This document shows positions 1-11,070 of a stretch of DNA of 41,875 nucleotides, piece after piece; position 1 is the stretch's first letter, and each line of letters opens with the position of its first letter. The position numbers were made by a program, and so were the translations under genes. The stretch spans positions 1 through 41,875 of the forward strand of contig NZ_JAUNPE010000009.1 of assembly GCF_030536815.1 (NCBI RefSeq), written 5' to 3'. The notes under the pieces are model-generated. The model was given only the letters and a program-made list of their open reading frames with translations. It did not search any database and was not told where the DNA came from. Origin of the DNA: Kocuria sp. (lineage in GTDB: Bacteria > Actinomycetota > Actinomycetes > Actinomycetales > Micrococcaceae).

Positions 1-1117
1 GGGGCACACCGTCCACGAGCGCCAGCATGTTGGCGGAGAAGTTCTCCTGCAGCTGCGTGTGCTTGTAGAGGTTGTTGAGCACCACCTTGGGAACGGCATC
101 GCGCTTGAGCACGATCACCAGACGCTGACCGGTACGACCGGAGGTCTCATCGCGCATGTCCGCAATGCCCTGCACACGGCCGTCCTTGACGAGGTCGGCG
201 ATCTTCACGGCCAGGTTGTCCGGGTTCACCTGGTACGGCAGTTCGGTGACCACCAGGCACGTCCGACCGTGGATTTCCTCCACACTGACCACGGCGCGCA
301 TGGTGATGGAGCCGCGGCCGGTGCGGTAGGCGTCCTCGATGCCCTTGTGACCCAGGATCTGAGCTCCCGTGGGGAAGTCCGGGCCCTTGACGCGTTTAAT
401 GAGTTCTTCGAGCAGGGTCTCGCGGTCCACGGTGGGGTTCTGGAGGTACCACTGCACGCCGTCCGCCACTTCGCGCAGGTTGTGCGGCGGAATGTTGGTG
501 GCCATACCCACGGCAATACCGGAGGAACCGTTGACCAGCAGGTTCGGGAAGCGCGCCGGCAGAACGGTGGGTTCCTGCTGCTTGCCGTCGTAGTTGTCCT
601 GGAAATCCACGGTGTCCTCGTGGATGTCCCGGACCATCTCCATGGCCAGCGGAGCCATCTTGGTCTCGGTGTAACGGGGGGCCGCGGCGCCGTCGTTACC
701 GGGCGAGCCGAAGTTACCCTGGCCGAGCGCGAGCGGGTAGCGCATGATCCAGCCCTGGATCAGTCGCACCAGGGCGTCGTAGATCGCGGAGTCACCGTGC
801 GGGTGGTAATTACCCATCACGTCACCGACCACGCGGGCACACTTGTTGAAGGAACGCTCGGGGCGGTAACCGCCGTCGAACATCGTGTAGATCACCCGGC
901 GGTGCACGGGCTTCAAACCGTCGCGCACGTCCGGCAGTGCACGGCCCACGATCACGGCCATGGCGTAGTCCAGGTACGAGCGCTGCATCTCGGTCTGCAG
1001 GTCCACCTGCTCCACGTGATCGCCAGTGCTCACGACGACGTCGCCTTCGTCCGTTTCGAGCTCGATCGAGTTCTCGGGGTCGACCGGGACGTTTCCGTCC
1101 GGAGTCTCGTCACTCAT
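1..1117 (-). CDS. gyrA: DNA gyrase subunit A (N-terminal part, cut by window edge)
   Basis: Catalytic breakage-reunion subunit of gyrase, which introduces negative supercoils with GyrB. About 372 N-terminal residues are present; the rest lies beyond base 1. Seen: the motif around [10 protein letters not shown], where the serine and aspartate at the usual quinolone-resistance positions (E. coli 83 and 87) are the susceptible-type residues, and AAAPRYTE carrying the active-site tyrosine. The stretch after it reads [11 protein letters not shown] instead of the E. coli-type MAQPFSLRY. The ATG at 1115-1117 opens MSDETPDG with a short acidic N-terminal tail before the conserved [15 protein letters not shown] core. 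It follows gyrB by 78 bases on the same strand, so the two are probably co-transcribed. The identity is secure; only the C-terminal domain is unseen. Confidence 0.97.
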   Translation of the reverse strand, partial: MSDETPDGNVPVDPENSIELETDEGDVVVSTGDHVEQVDLQTEMQRSYLDYAMAVIVGRALPDVRDGLKPVHRRVIYTMFDGGYRPERSFNKCARVVGDVMGNYHPHGDSAIYDALVRLIQGWIMRYPLALGQGNFGSPGNDGAAAPRYTETKMAPLAMEMVRDIHEDTVDFQDNYDGKQQEPTVLPARFPNLLVNGSSGIAVGMATNIPPHNLREVADGVQWYLQNPTVDRETLLEELIKRVKGPDFPTGAQILGHKGIEDAYRTGRGSITMRAVVSVEEIHGRTCLVVTELPYQVNPDNLAVKIADLVKDGRVQGIADMRDETSGRTGQRLVIVLKRDAVPKVVLNNLYKHTQLQENFSANMLALVDGVP

Positions 1118-1195
1118 TCGTTGCTATCCGTTTCTTCTCAAATCCCACGGTTCGGCATTCATGCCACATACGGAATATGCGGCGGACAACATGTT

Positions 1196-3361
<2,166 letters not shown>

Positions 3362-3516
3362 GGCGGGACAAAAAGATCTTGTACCCCAATTCTACCGGAT
3401 AAAGCGCTCAACGGCCCGCAGACGCCCCGGGGGCCCAGTCCGCTGGGGGACCACATGAACCGGGGTGATTCTGAGAATTGCGGCGTTTACCGCCTCATCC
3501 GGGCCATGAAACGCGG

Positions 3517-4110
3517 TTATCCGTAGGTATCGCGGGGCCCGCGGCCCTGGACGGTCCACCGGCCCTTCTTCCAACTTGGCCCCACCGGCCCGTGGATCTC
3601 GAGCTTGGTCACGATGCCCTCCCCCAGCCGGTCCGCGAAGGTGCGCAGGATCTGCGATTGAATCAACCGCAATTGGGTGGCATACGCGGTGGAGTCGCAG
3701 CGCACGCGCACCACGGTGTCCTCAAAGCTCTCGGGCCACGTGTGCTCCGCATTGCGCGCCCCCACGAGCGAGGCCCAGTCCGCGAGCACGCTGCTCACGT
3801 TCACGGGCGTCTTCCAGCCACGGTGCACGATCAGTGAATCCACGATATTGCCCAGCTTGCGTGGATCTCGCGCCGACTTCCCCGGTCCGGAGTAACCACC
3901 CATCTGCCGGGCATCCACGGGCCGGTTGTAACGCTGCTTGAGTGCCGGCGATCCCGTGCCGTCCTCCATCGCCTGTCCGAAGAACTTCATGTTCTTGGCC
4001 GCGGCCGCCTTGGACAACCGCGCATCTCCGCGCTCCTGAGCCGCTCGACGCACGCGTTGCAGCGCGGAGGCGGCGGCATCGACGACGTCGTCCCGGGCCG
4101 GATCAGTCAT
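3517..4110 (-). CDS. dciA: DciA-family DUF721 protein (replicative helicase operator)
   Basis: 197-residue DUF721 protein, the actinobacterial counterpart of Rv0004. DUF721/DciA proteins bind the replicative helicase DnaB and help its loading in bacteria that lack DnaC or DnaI. Seen: a basic, Ala-rich N-terminal region (residues 1-85), a KH-like DUF721 core (about 95-175, with VLADWASLVG and VRCDSTAYATQLRLIQ) and the actinobacterial C-terminal signature GPSWKKGRWTVQGRGPRDTYG-like tail. The ATG at 4108-4110 overlaps the recF stop (4103-4105) by eight bases, indicating translational coupling in dnaN-recF-dciA. Its likely partner DnaB is at 32238-34616. Family assignment is firm; the loader role here is inferred from the family. 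Confidence 0.9.
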   Translation of the reverse strand: MTDPARDDVVDAAASALQRVRRAAQERGDARLSKAAAAKNMKFFGQAMEDGTGSPALKQRYNRPVDARQMGGYSGPGKSARDPRKLGNIVDSLIVHRGWKTPVNVSSVLADWASLVGARNAEHTWPESFEDTVVRVRCDSTAYATQLRLIQSQILRTFADRLGEGIVTKLEIHGPVGPSWKKGRWTVQGRGPRDTYG

Positions 4111-5308
4111 GCTCGCCTCGATCGGGGGGCGCCTCGCCGGCCGGGGCGTCCTGTACGTCCACCCGCCCGGGGCTCACGCGCACCACGCGGTGCGGGTTCT
4201 CGCGCAGCGCCCGCGGAAGATCCTCGTCCACAGCGGCGGTCACCAATACCTGCTCGGCCCGCTGGACCAGTTGAGCCAGCTTCTGCCGACGCCGCGCATC
4301 CAGTTCGGCGAACACGTCGTCCAAGATCAGCACGGGTGCTGCGCCCTCATTGGGGTCATCGGCCACGTGCACGTACCAGGAACCCAGCCGCAGGGCCAGG
4401 GCCGTGGACCACGTCTCACCGTGGGAGGCATAGCCCTTGGCCGGGGTGTCCCCGAGTGAAATCACCATGTCATCGCGGTGCGGACCCACCAGGGTGATCC
4501 CGCGTTCCTGCTCTTGCCGTTGGACCCGATCGAAGGCCTGCAGCATCAACTCGTAGAGGTCCCCCACGGAAAAATGCTCCAGGGCCGCGGAGTCGGCAGC
4601 GGGGTCCACTGACGAGCACTCGTAGCGCAGCCCCACGTGCTTCGGACCGTCCGTGAGCTGCTGATAGGCCCGATCCACTTCGGGCTCCAGCGCCTTGAGC
4701 AACTGAAGCCGCGCCCCCATGACCGCTGCACCGGCCCGCGCCAACTGCTCGTTCCACACGGCAAGGGTTGCCTGGTGGGATTGCGCGTTCTGGCGTGAGT
4801 AACGGGCGGATTTCAACAGCGCGTTGCGTTGTTTCAGGGCCCGGTCGTAATCGCTGCGGGCCGCGACCAGCACCGGCCGCATGGAGGTTGCCAGATCGTC
4901 CAGGAACTTCCGCCGGTGCCCCGGGTCTCCCTTGACCAACGTCAGATCCTCCGGAGAGAACACCACGGTGTGAAGGACACCCATGGCTTCCCGTGCGCGC
5001 ACCGGAGCTGCACGGTTGATCTGTACCCTGTTGGCCCGGCCGTCGTTGAGTTCGAACTCCAGAACCGTGTGGTGGGTGGCGCGGCGGACTCGGATCCGCA
5101 CGATTGCCCGTTCGGCCCCCGTCTTGATCAGCGGGGTGTCACTGGCAACGCGGTGCGATGAGAGATTGGCGGCCCAGTCGATGGCCTCGACCACGTTGGT
5201 CTTGCCCACGCCGTTGGGACCTACGAACACGGTCAGCCCGCGGTCCAGGGGCAGATCGAGACTCGCGTAGGTTCTGAAATCCAGCAGGGACAGGTGGTCT
5301 ACGAACAC
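4103..5308 (-). CDS. recF: DNA replication/repair protein RecF
   Basis: SMC-like ATPase that helps load RecA at gapped DNA through RecFOR. 401 residues, the usual length. Seen: N-terminal MFVDHLSLLDFRTY, Walker A GPNGVGKTN near residue 30, FSPEDLTLVKGDPGHRRKFLD, the ABC signature region near GPHRDD, and Walker B LILDDVFAELD near residue 347. Its start lies only 4 bases after the dnaN stop (5313), and its stop overlaps the dciA start, so dnaN-recF-dciA reads as one operon. The ATG at 5306-5308 is the only good start. Confidence 0.96.
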   Translation of the reverse strand: MFVDHLSLLDFRTYASLDLPLDRGLTVFVGPNGVGKTNVVEAIDWAANLSSHRVASDTPLIKTGAERAIVRIRVRRATHHTVLEFELNDGRANRVQINRAAPVRAREAMGVLHTVVFSPEDLTLVKGDPGHRRKFLDDLATSMRPVLVAARSDYDRALKQRNALLKSARYSRQNAQSHQATLAVWNEQLARAGAAVMGARLQLLKALEPEVDRAYQQLTDGPKHVGLRYECSSVDPAADSAALEHFSVGDLYELMLQAFDRVQRQEQERGITLVGPHRDDMVISLGDTPAKGYASHGETWSTALALRLGSWYVHVADDPNEGAAPVLILDDVFAELDARRRQKLAQLVQRAEQVLVTAAVDEDLPRALRENPHRVVRVSPGRVDVQDAPAGEAPPDRGEHD

Positions 5309-5312
5309 ACGA

Positions 5313-6437
5313 TCACTGGTTGGGCAACCGGACCGGCATCAGCAGGTACTTGTAATCCACGTTGTCCTCGCCATCCAGTTCCTGCTGGGCGGAGAGAACC
5401 GCGGGTTTGGGAGGTGCGGTGAAGGAGAACCGCACGTACTGGGAATCGAAGGCGTGCAAACCTTCGGACAGGTAGGTCGGGTTGAACGCCACGGTGATGT
5501 CGTCACCGTTGAGCTGGGCATCCAGGACCTCGGAAGCCTGCGCGTCCTCACCGGTGCCGGCGTCCAATGCCACCTGTCCCTGGGTGAAGGCCAGTCGCAC
5601 CGGTGTGTTGCGTTCGGCGACCAAGGAGACGCGGCGAACCGCTTCCACGAGATCCGCCGTCTTGACCGCGGCGGTGATCGGGGTGTTCTCCGGGAACAAC
5701 GAGCGAATCTTGGGGTACTCACCGTCGATCAGCAAGCTGGTGGTGCGGCGGCCACCGGATTCGAAACCGACCAGCTCCGCGTTGTCCGCCAGTGCCACAT
5801 TGACGTCCCCGGCGGCGCCGAGTGTCTTGGCAATGTCGTTCAAGGTCTTGGCCTTGATCAGAGCCGCCGTGGAAATCGTGGGATCAGAAGGCCGCCACGT
5901 GAGTTCACGCATGGCCAACCGGTACCGGTCCGTGGCGAGCAACGTGATTTTTTCGCCGTCGATCTCCATGCGTACGCCCGTGAGGATCGGCAGGGTGTCG
6001 TCCTTGGAGGCAGCGATGTTCACCTGACCCACGGCGTGCGCGAACTCATCACCGGCAATCACACCGGACAGTTCCGGAAGTGCCGGCAACTGGGGGTAGT
6101 CATTGACGGGCATGGCCGCGAGGTTGAACTTGGAGGACTTGCACGTGAGCGTGACCTTGCCGCCGTCGACCTCGACCTGCACGGGTGCCGAGGGTAGGGA
6201 ACGGCAGATGTCCGCCAGGAGGCGGCCGGAGACCAGGGTGGTGCCTTCTTCCTGGACATCAGCGCTGATGGTCAGGCGAGCGGAGATTTCGTAGTCAAAG
6301 CTTGCGATCGATAGTGAACCGCTGTCGGCTTTGATCAGGAGACCGGAGAGAACGGGGACCGGCGGGCGTGGTGACAAGGATCGTGCCGTCCATGTGACTG
6401 CTTCAGCCAGTACGTCGCGCTCGACGGAGAACTTCAC
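5313..6437 (-). CDS. dnaN: DNA polymerase III beta sliding clamp
   Basis: Ring-shaped processivity clamp. 374 residues from the GTG at 6435-6437 (MKFSVERDVLAEAVTWTARSL), with AAAGGGG about 8 bases upstream. The open frame extends 81 bases further upstream to a possible ATG, but that extension (residues such as MWARKSPLK) is not part of known clamps and has no good ribosome site. Three clamp domains of about 120 residues each are visible, ending in the conserved C-terminal LMPVRLPNQ, in the YLLMPVRL region that helps form the partner-binding pocket. First gene of dnaN-recF-dciA; its upstream region is the origin. Confidence 0.97.
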   Translation of the reverse strand: MKFSVERDVLAEAVTWTARSLSPRPPVPVLSGLLIKADSGSLSIASFDYEISARLTISADVQEEGTTLVSGRLLADICRSLPSAPVQVEVDGGKVTLTCKSSKFNLAAMPVNDYPQLPALPELSGVIAGDEFAHAVGQVNIAASKDDTLPILTGVRMEIDGEKITLLATDRYRLAMRELTWRPSDPTISTAALIKAKTLNDIAKTLGAAGDVNVALADNAELVGFESGGRRTTSLLIDGEYPKIRSLFPENTPITAAVKTADLVEAVRRVSLVAERNTPVRLAFTQGQVALDAGTGEDAQASEVLDAQLNGDDITVAFNPTYLSEGLHAFDSQYVRFSFTAPPKPAVLSAQQELDGEDNVDYKYLLMPVRLPNQ

Positions 6438-6946
6438 GGCAATGCCCCTTTGGTCTAAAAATATGTAACTCGCCGTGTGCATCGTATCCGCCTTGAGCGG
6501 CGACTTTCGAGCCCACACGAGCCGAGTGGAGTGCGCAAACTTGTAATTACAGGTTCTCGTCCGGGCTCGGGACGAGGCGTGGGCACAAGATTTTTGTTAT
6601 TCGGTGGATTTCTCTTTAAGGGTAAGAGTGTTAATAACCCATGTGGAAACTGTGGATAACTGCCTGCTTCCCGCTGTTTGAATGGCTCGAGCCTGTTGAC
6701 GTCCTGTGCTTAACTTCGGGCCCGTCTGTGGTCGCTCAGTGCGTAACTTCCGCGCTATGTCGCGGAATCCACAGGGTCGTCCCCCGCACCGGGATGCTTA
6801 TCCACCGAAGCTCGAACGTTGTCCACAAAGTTTTCCACATCGGGTGATTCCCGGTTGTGCACAATCCGTCCACACGGCCACCGTAACCTGTGTATGGAGC
6901 GGCGTCGTGGCTGGTCCCGAGGGCTGGGAACCTGTGGACGAATCAC
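6438..6946. other. oriC: chromosomal replication origin (oriC) between dnaN and dnaA
   Basis: No gene lies here. The segment carries a dense set of DnaA-box sequences on both strands: perfect TTATCCACA (complement of 6651-6659) and TTGTCCACA (6819-6827), and near-matches at 6642-6650 (minus), 6798-6806 (TTATCCACC), 6831-6839 (TTTTCCACA), 6855-6863 (TTGTGCACA, itself palindromic), 6866-6874 and 6933-6941 (minus). A dnaA-dnaN intergenic region filled with such boxes is where actinobacterial origins are normally found. The AT-rich DNA beside dnaN is the likely unwinding element. The boundaries given are those of the intergenic space before the dnaA terminator. Confidence 0.93.
6588..6640. other. 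AT-rich candidate DNA-unwinding element
   Basis: Within the GC-rich origin this stretch is conspicuously AT-rich (AAGATTTTTGTTATTC, TTTCTCTTTAAGG, GTGTTAATAACCC) and lies immediately next to the perfect DnaA box at 6651-6659. Its composition and position fit the duplex-unwinding site where DnaB would be loaded. A second AT-rich patch lies at 6458-6475, near the dnaN start. Assignment is by composition only. Confidence 0.5.
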
Positions 6947-6982
6947 AAAAAAGTAGGGTCCCGGCCGACTGGCCGGGACCCT
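6947..6982 (-). terminator. intrinsic terminator of dnaA
   Basis: On the minus strand, just after the dnaA stop, there is a perfect 12-bp stem (6955-6966 with 6971-6982, core GGGTCCCGGCC) with a GACT-type 4-base loop, followed after two bases by six T residues (complement of 6947-6952). This is a textbook rho-independent terminator separating dnaA transcription from oriC and dnaN. Confidence 0.92.
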
Positions 6983-7004
6983 CAAGACGTGGTGAGCCGC
7001 GGGC

Positions 7005-8627
7005 TCAGCCCTCGCGGGACTGCTGCTTGATGCGGTTGGTCAACTCCGTGACCTGATCGAAAATCTGACGCCGCTCGGCCATCAGGGTGCGAATCTTGCG
7101 GTCCGCGTGCATCACGGTGGTGTGGTCACGCCCGCCCAACTCCTGACCGATCTTGGGCAGAGACATGTCCGTGAGCTCACGCAACAAATACATGGCGATC
7201 TGCCGCGCGGTCACGAGCGTGCGGGTGCGGGACTTGGACTTGAGCTCGTCCAAGGTGATGTTGAAGAACGCCGCGGTCTGGCCGAGGATCGACGCCGCCG
7301 TGATTTCCTGCCCGCCGTCCTCGGTGATCAAGTCCTTGAGCACCAGCTCGGCCAGCGGCAGATCCACCGCCTGCTTGTTCAGTGAGGCGAATGCCGTGAC
7401 ACGGATCAGTGCACCCTCGAGCTCACGAATGTTGGTGGAGATATGGGATGCGATGTACTCCATTACGTCATCCGGGGCGTCCATGCCCTCGCTGATGGCC
7501 TTCTTCCGCAGAATCGCGATGCGGGTTTCCAATTCAGGCGGCTGCACGTCCGTGATCAAACCCCACTCGAAGCGGGATCGCATGCGCTCGGCAAAACCGG
7601 TCAACTGCTTGGGTGGCATGTCCGAGGTGATCACGATCTGCTTCTCGTGATTGTGCAGCGCGTTGAACGTGTGGAAGAACTCTTCCTGCGTGTGTTCCTT
7701 GCCGGCCAAGAACTGGATGTCGTCGATGAGCAGCATGTCCACGTTGCGGTAGATGCCCTTGAAGGAGGAACCTTCGTCATCGCGGATCGAGTTGATGAAA
7801 TCGTTGGTGAACTCCTCGGAGTTCACATAGCGCACGCGCAGTTTGGGGTAAAGCCGCTTGGCGTAGTGGCCGATGGCGTGCAGCAAGTGGGTTTTGCCCA
7901 GCCCGGAATCGCCGTATATGAACAGCGGGTTATATGCCTTGGCGGGGGTTTCGGCCACAGCGAAGGCTGCGGCGTGGGCAAAGCGGTTGGACTGACCGAT
8001 CACGAATGAATCAAACACGTACTTGGGGTTCAACCGTGCGGAGCTGTCCCACTCGGCGTCCGAGGGGCTGGTGTCCGTGCCGTTCGTGGTGCTCAGCGGT
8101 TCGCGCGGGTGAGCCGGCGGCACCGCCTGCGGATCTCTGCGAGGGGGTAGGTCTCCGTAAACGCGGGTGGTGGATTCCGCGGCCATGGTATCGGTCAGAC
8201 CACTGGGCATCGGACGCGGATGGTCGGTACGCGGAACATCCACGCCGTGATGGGTCGGTGTCTGCGGGGCGCTGCGATTGCGTTCGGCTTCGAGTTCCTC
8301 AATCGAGGGGCCTTGTGAGTCCACGGCCGGGGCCTCGTTCTGGGGCGGGGTCAGACCGAGTTCTGTGTCCACCACGAACGCGACCAGAGTTTCCGGCCCG
8401 AATACCCGACCCACGGCCTCGTCCAGCACGGCGGCCATGCTGCGGTGTTGGAAGTACTCCCGCGTGCGCTCATTGGGCACGGCCACCAACAAAGTGGTGC
8501 CCATGAGCCCCTGGGGTTCGGACAAGGAAATGAAGCCCCGGGACCGTCCGGTCACGCTAGGGTGCTCCTTCATGTACCGGACGCATTCGGCCCACTGTTG
8601 GAGCAGGGGCTGATTGTCCTGGTGCAT
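7005..8627 (-). CDS. dnaA: chromosomal replication initiator DnaA
   Basis: 540-residue AAA+ initiator that binds the DnaA boxes on either side of the gene and melts oriC. Domain I is at about 1-90. A long proline/acidic linker (about 91-195) is typical of actinobacterial DnaA. The AAA+ core has Walker A GDSGLGKT at 239-246 and Walker B LLIDDIQF. The C-terminal DNA-binding domain holds the signature [15 protein letters not shown] that reads the TTNTCCACA box. The ATG at 8625-8627 has AGGAG seven bases upstream. It is transcribed alone, with its own terminator at 6947-6982, and the box cluster at 8664-8879 lies over its promoter region, which suggests autoregulation. Confidence 0.98.
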   Translation of the reverse strand: MHQDNQPLLQQWAECVRYMKEHPSVTGRSRGFISLSEPQGLMGTTLLVAVPNERTREYFQHRSMAAVLDEAVGRVFGPETLVAFVVDTELGLTPPQNEAPAVDSQGPSIEELEAERNRSAPQTPTHHGVDVPRTDHPRPMPSGLTDTMAAESTTRVYGDLPPRRDPQAVPPAHPREPLSTTNGTDTSPSDAEWDSSARLNPKYVFDSFVIGQSNRFAHAAAFAVAETPAKAYNPLFIYGDSGLGKTHLLHAIGHYAKRLYPKLRVRYVNSEEFTNDFINSIRDDEGSSFKGIYRNVDMLLIDDIQFLAGKEHTQEEFFHTFNALHNHEKQIVITSDMPPKQLTGFAERMRSRFEWGLITDVQPPELETRIAILRKKAISEGMDAPDDVMEYIASHISTNIRELEGALIRVTAFASLNKQAVDLPLAELVLKDLITEDGGQEITAASILGQTAAFFNITLDELKSKSRTRTLVTARQIAMYLLRELTDMSLPKIGQELGGRDHTTVMHADRKIRTLMAERRQIFDQVTELTNRIKQQSREG

Positions 8628-8663
8628 GAATTTCTCCTGACGGTAGCGGCGGGTTCTGGCTAG

Positions 8664-8879
8664 TTTTCCACAGAGTTGTACACAGCAGTGGATAAACCAG
8701 AGTGGGGGAACCCGTAACGGACAGCCTAGAACATGCGTCGTGGCACTTCATAGCCCCATTGGGCGGATGTGGAGAACTACAACCTTGTAGTTCGCACCTG
8801 GGGATAAACTCTTCCTCGGCGGGTCACGGAAGCCGTTGTCCACATGGTCCACAGGCTGTGGATGCACAACTGTGGAGAA
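8664..8879. promoter_or_regulatory. DnaA-box cluster between dnaA and rpmH
   Basis: The 427-base divergent intergenic space between dnaA and rpmH has no gene. It contains DnaA-box-like sequences: TTTTCCACA (8664-8672), TTGTACACA (8676-8684), complement of 8687-8695 (TTATCCACT), perfect TTGTCCACA (8836-8844), TGGTCCACA (8845-8853), and minus-strand boxes at 8857-8865 and 8871-8879. They overlap where the dnaA promoter must be, so they are likely autoregulatory and may be a second origin module, as in other bacteria with boxes on both sides of dnaA. Confidence 0.8.
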
Positions 8880-8899
8880 GCCGCCGGGGAGCCCCGAAT

Positions 8900-8928
8900 T
8901 TGACCGGGGGCGGGCGATTGACTACTGT
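8900..8928 (+). promoter_or_regulatory. possible promoter of rpmH-rnpA
   Basis: TTGACC (8900-8905), a 17-base spacer and TACTGT (8923-8928) resemble a housekeeping sigma promoter upstream of rpmH. The -10 match is weak, and a TTGACT at 8918 is an alternative -35. Sequence match only. Confidence 0.35.
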
Positions 8929-9054
8929 AAATCAGTCTTGTGCGTTTATGCTCGGGCCTTTCTGCCGCGCTTACGCACCCAAATACCTACCGCGTGCCCA
9001 TCCCGTGCAACCGCACGGTTCAAGCACCGTTGTCCCAACCTTGTGGAGTGACTA

Positions 9055-9192
9055 ATGACCAAGCGGACTTTCCAGCCGAACAACCGCCGTCGTGCCCGTA
9101 AGCACGGCTTCCGCGCTCGTATGCGCACCCGCGCAGGCCGCGCCATCCTGAATGCCCGCCGTGGCAAGGGTCGCGCTACTCTGTCGGCCTAA
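9055..9192 (+). CDS. rpmH: 50S ribosomal protein L34
   Basis: 45-residue, very basic protein [19 protein letters not shown]...[10 protein letters not shown], a full-length bacterial L34 that is too short for many gene finders. GGAG at 9045-9048 sits six bases before the ATG. It is the first gene of the plus-strand set and stands 26 bases before rnpA, the usual bacterial pair. Confidence 0.97.
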   Translation: MTKRTFQPNNRRRARKHGFRARMRTRAGRAILNARRGKGRATLSA

Positions 9193-9217
9193 GTTCAAGT
9201 TGTAGAGGCCTCGCACC

Positions 9218-9562
9218 GTGCTGCCCGTCCAGCATCGGATGCGCACCTCAGCGCAGTTTTCTGCAACCGTACGTTCCGGCGCCCGTAGTGGACGCCGGAA
9301 CGTCGTCGTATCCGTACGCATGAGCGACCAGAGCCAGCCCACTCGCGTGGGTTTTGTCGTGTCCAAGGCCGTGGGGAACGCGGTGGTTCGCAATAAGGTC
9401 AAGCGTCGGTTGCGTCAACTCGCGGCCGACACCGTGCAATCGCGTCCCACGGGGCACGATGTTGTGGTCCGCGCCCTACCTGCCTCGGCGGGTGCTGTGT
9501 GGAGCGAACTCGGTGACGACTACCGTGGTGCGTATCAGAGCGCATTCCGGAAGGCCGGATGA
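9218..9562 (+). CDS. rnpA: ribonuclease P protein component
   Basis: 114-residue basic protein subunit of RNase P, which assists the catalytic RNA in trimming tRNA 5' leaders. Seen: the N-terminal LPVQHRMRTSAQFSATVRSG and the RNR-type signature KAVGNAVVRNKVKRRLRQL near residues 50-68. The GTG start at 9218-9220 has GTAGAGG nine bases upstream. It follows rpmH closely, and the frame of yidD opens at its stop codon. Confidence 0.95.
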   Translation: MLPVQHRMRTSAQFSATVRSGARSGRRNVVVSVRMSDQSQPTRVGFVVSKAVGNAVVRNKVKRRLRQLAADTVQSRPTGHDVVVRALPASAGAVWSELGDDYRGAYQSAFRKAG

Positions 9563-9633
9563 CGACAGACTTCGGCATTGCCCAGGGCAATGCCGTACCG
9601 TTCGATGTGCAAGGTAGTGGAGGAGGCGCACAC

Positions 9634-10071
9634 GTGGAAGACCGGGTGGCAGCCGACGCTCTCCTGAACCGAGCACCCCAGGAGTACCACAGGGCGAACA
9701 ACGCGCTTCGCGCCATCAAGTACGCCCCGCAGAACGTATGCATTGCGCTGCTCAAGCTGTATCGCTCCATTGTGTCCCCGCTCTACGGGGACGTGTGCCG
9801 TTACTTCCCGTCATGCTCGGCCTACGCGCTCGAAGCCTTCACCGTTCACGGCGCGGCCCGTGGACTCGGGTTGAGTGTCAAACGTTTACTGCGCTGCCAT
9901 CCATGGGCGGCGGGCGGAATCGACAGAGTTCCCGGCGGTGGACGAGAGTTCCATTCACTGTCCGAAACGCCCAAAATCATGCTGCTCAACCACCCGAACC
10001 TCGCACGTGAGGCCACGTGCGACCGCCCCGGTCACCACCACGGCGTGACCCAAGGAGCCAACGTTCGATGA
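9634..10071 (+). CDS. yidD: membrane protein insertion efficiency factor YidD
   Basis: YidD-family protein (DUF37) that aids YidC-dependent membrane insertion at the inner face of the membrane. The core ALLKLYRSIVSPLYGDVCRYFPSCSAYALEAFTVHG, with its conserved cysteines, and LLRCHPWAAGGIDRVP are diagnostic. I prefer the GTG at 9634 because GGAGGAGG (9619-9626) lies seven bases before it, giving 145 residues. The frame is open back to an ATG at 9559 that overlaps the rnpA stop (170 residues), so a longer coupled form is possible. Both forms exceed the usual 70-90 residues and have a non-conserved tail of about 45 residues. The stop overlaps the yidC ATG. Confidence 0.9.
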   Translation: MEDRVAADALLNRAPQEYHRANNALRAIKYAPQNVCIALLKLYRSIVSPLYGDVCRYFPSCSAYALEAFTVHGAARGLGLSVKRLLRCHPWAAGGIDRVPGGGREFHSLSETPKIMLLNHPNLAREATCDRPGHHHGVTQGANVR

Positions 10072-11057
10072 ATTTCTTCGACATCATCCTCTTCCCCTTC
10101 AGCTGGGCCGTTTCGGCAGTGCTGTGGGTCTTCCACGAGCTACTCACCGCCATTGGGATGGACCCGGCATCAGGTATTACCTGGGTGCTGTCCATCGTGG
10201 GTCTGACCCTGGTGATGCGTACATTGACCATCCCCTTGTTCCTGAAGCAGATCAAATCCATGCGCGGCATGCAGGAACTGCAGCCCGAAATGGCCAAGCT
10301 GCAGGCCAAGTACAAGGGCAAGAAGGATCAGCTCTCTCGCCAGGCCATGGCCGAAGAGCAAATGGCCCTCTACAAGAATCACGGTTCGAACCCGTTCTCC
10401 GCGTGCCTGCCCATCTTGGTGCAGATGCCCATCTTCTTCGCGCTTTTCAAGGTGCTCCGCTCGGTGCCCCAGGCGGCCGCCAACGGTGAGTCCATTCACG
10501 TGCTGACCCCGCAGCTGGTCGAGCAGTTCAACGCGTCCACCATTTTCGGTGCACCGCTGTTCTCCACCCTGATGCAGCCCGGTGCCGGTAACCACACGGC
10601 AACCGTGGTGCTGGCGGTCGTCATGATCGTGGCCATGTCCGCCACGCAGTTCATTACGCAGAAGCAGTTGACCGTGCGCAACATGAGCGATGCCGCCAAG
10701 CAGTCGCCCATGTACCGCCAGCAGCAAATGATGCTGTACCTGTTCCCGTTGGTCTTCGCGATCGGCGGCATCAACTTCCCGCTGGGTGTGCTCATTTACT
10801 GGACCGTTTCCAACCTGTGGTCCATGGGCCAGCAGTGGTGGGTCATCCGCAACAACCCCACCCCGGGTTCTCAGGCCGAACGCGAGCTCAACGAACGCCG
10901 CGCCGCCAAGGGTCTACCGCCGGTGGGTGTGACCAAGGAAGAGCACGAGGAGAAGCTGGAAGAACAGCGCCAGCGTGCCGCCGCGGGGCAGCGCAAGCAG
11001 CCCGTGTCCAAGAAACGCCAGAAACAGCAGCAGGGCCGCAAGAAGCAAGGGTCCTGA
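10068..11057 (+). CDS. yidC: membrane protein insertase YidC (Oxa1 family)
   Basis: 329-residue polytopic insertase for Sec-dependent and Sec-independent membrane proteins. Seen: N-terminal helix MNFFDIILFPFSWAVSAVLW, a Gram-positive-type layout without the large periplasmic domain, the hydrophilic groove segment with RTLTIPLFLKQIKSMRGMQ, the conserved NPFSACLPILVQMPIFFALF region, further membrane helices, and a very basic C-terminal tail (QRKQPVSKKRQKQQQGRKK) suited to ribosome binding. The ATG at 10068 is chosen over an upstream in-frame start because AAGGAG (10052-10057) precedes it and it overlaps the yidD stop as ATGA. Confidence 0.96.
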   Translation: MNFFDIILFPFSWAVSAVLWVFHELLTAIGMDPASGITWVLSIVGLTLVMRTLTIPLFLKQIKSMRGMQELQPEMAKLQAKYKGKKDQLSRQAMAEEQMALYKNHGSNPFSACLPILVQMPIFFALFKVLRSVPQAAANGESIHVLTPQLVEQFNASTIFGAPLFSTLMQPGAGNHTATVVLAVVMIVAMSATQFITQKQLTVRNMSDAAKQSPMYRQQQMMLYLFPLVFAIGGINFPLGVLIYWTVSNLWSMGQQWWVIRNNPTPGSQAERELNERRAAKGLPPVGVTKEEHEEKLEEQRQRAAAGQRKQPVSKKRQKQQQGRKKQGS

Positions 11058-11070
11058 GGAAGAGCATCGA

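Noticed and set aside
6438-6518. Upstream ATG extension of dnaN
   Set aside because: The extra 27 residues are not found in clamps, and the GTG at 6437 has the good ribosome site.
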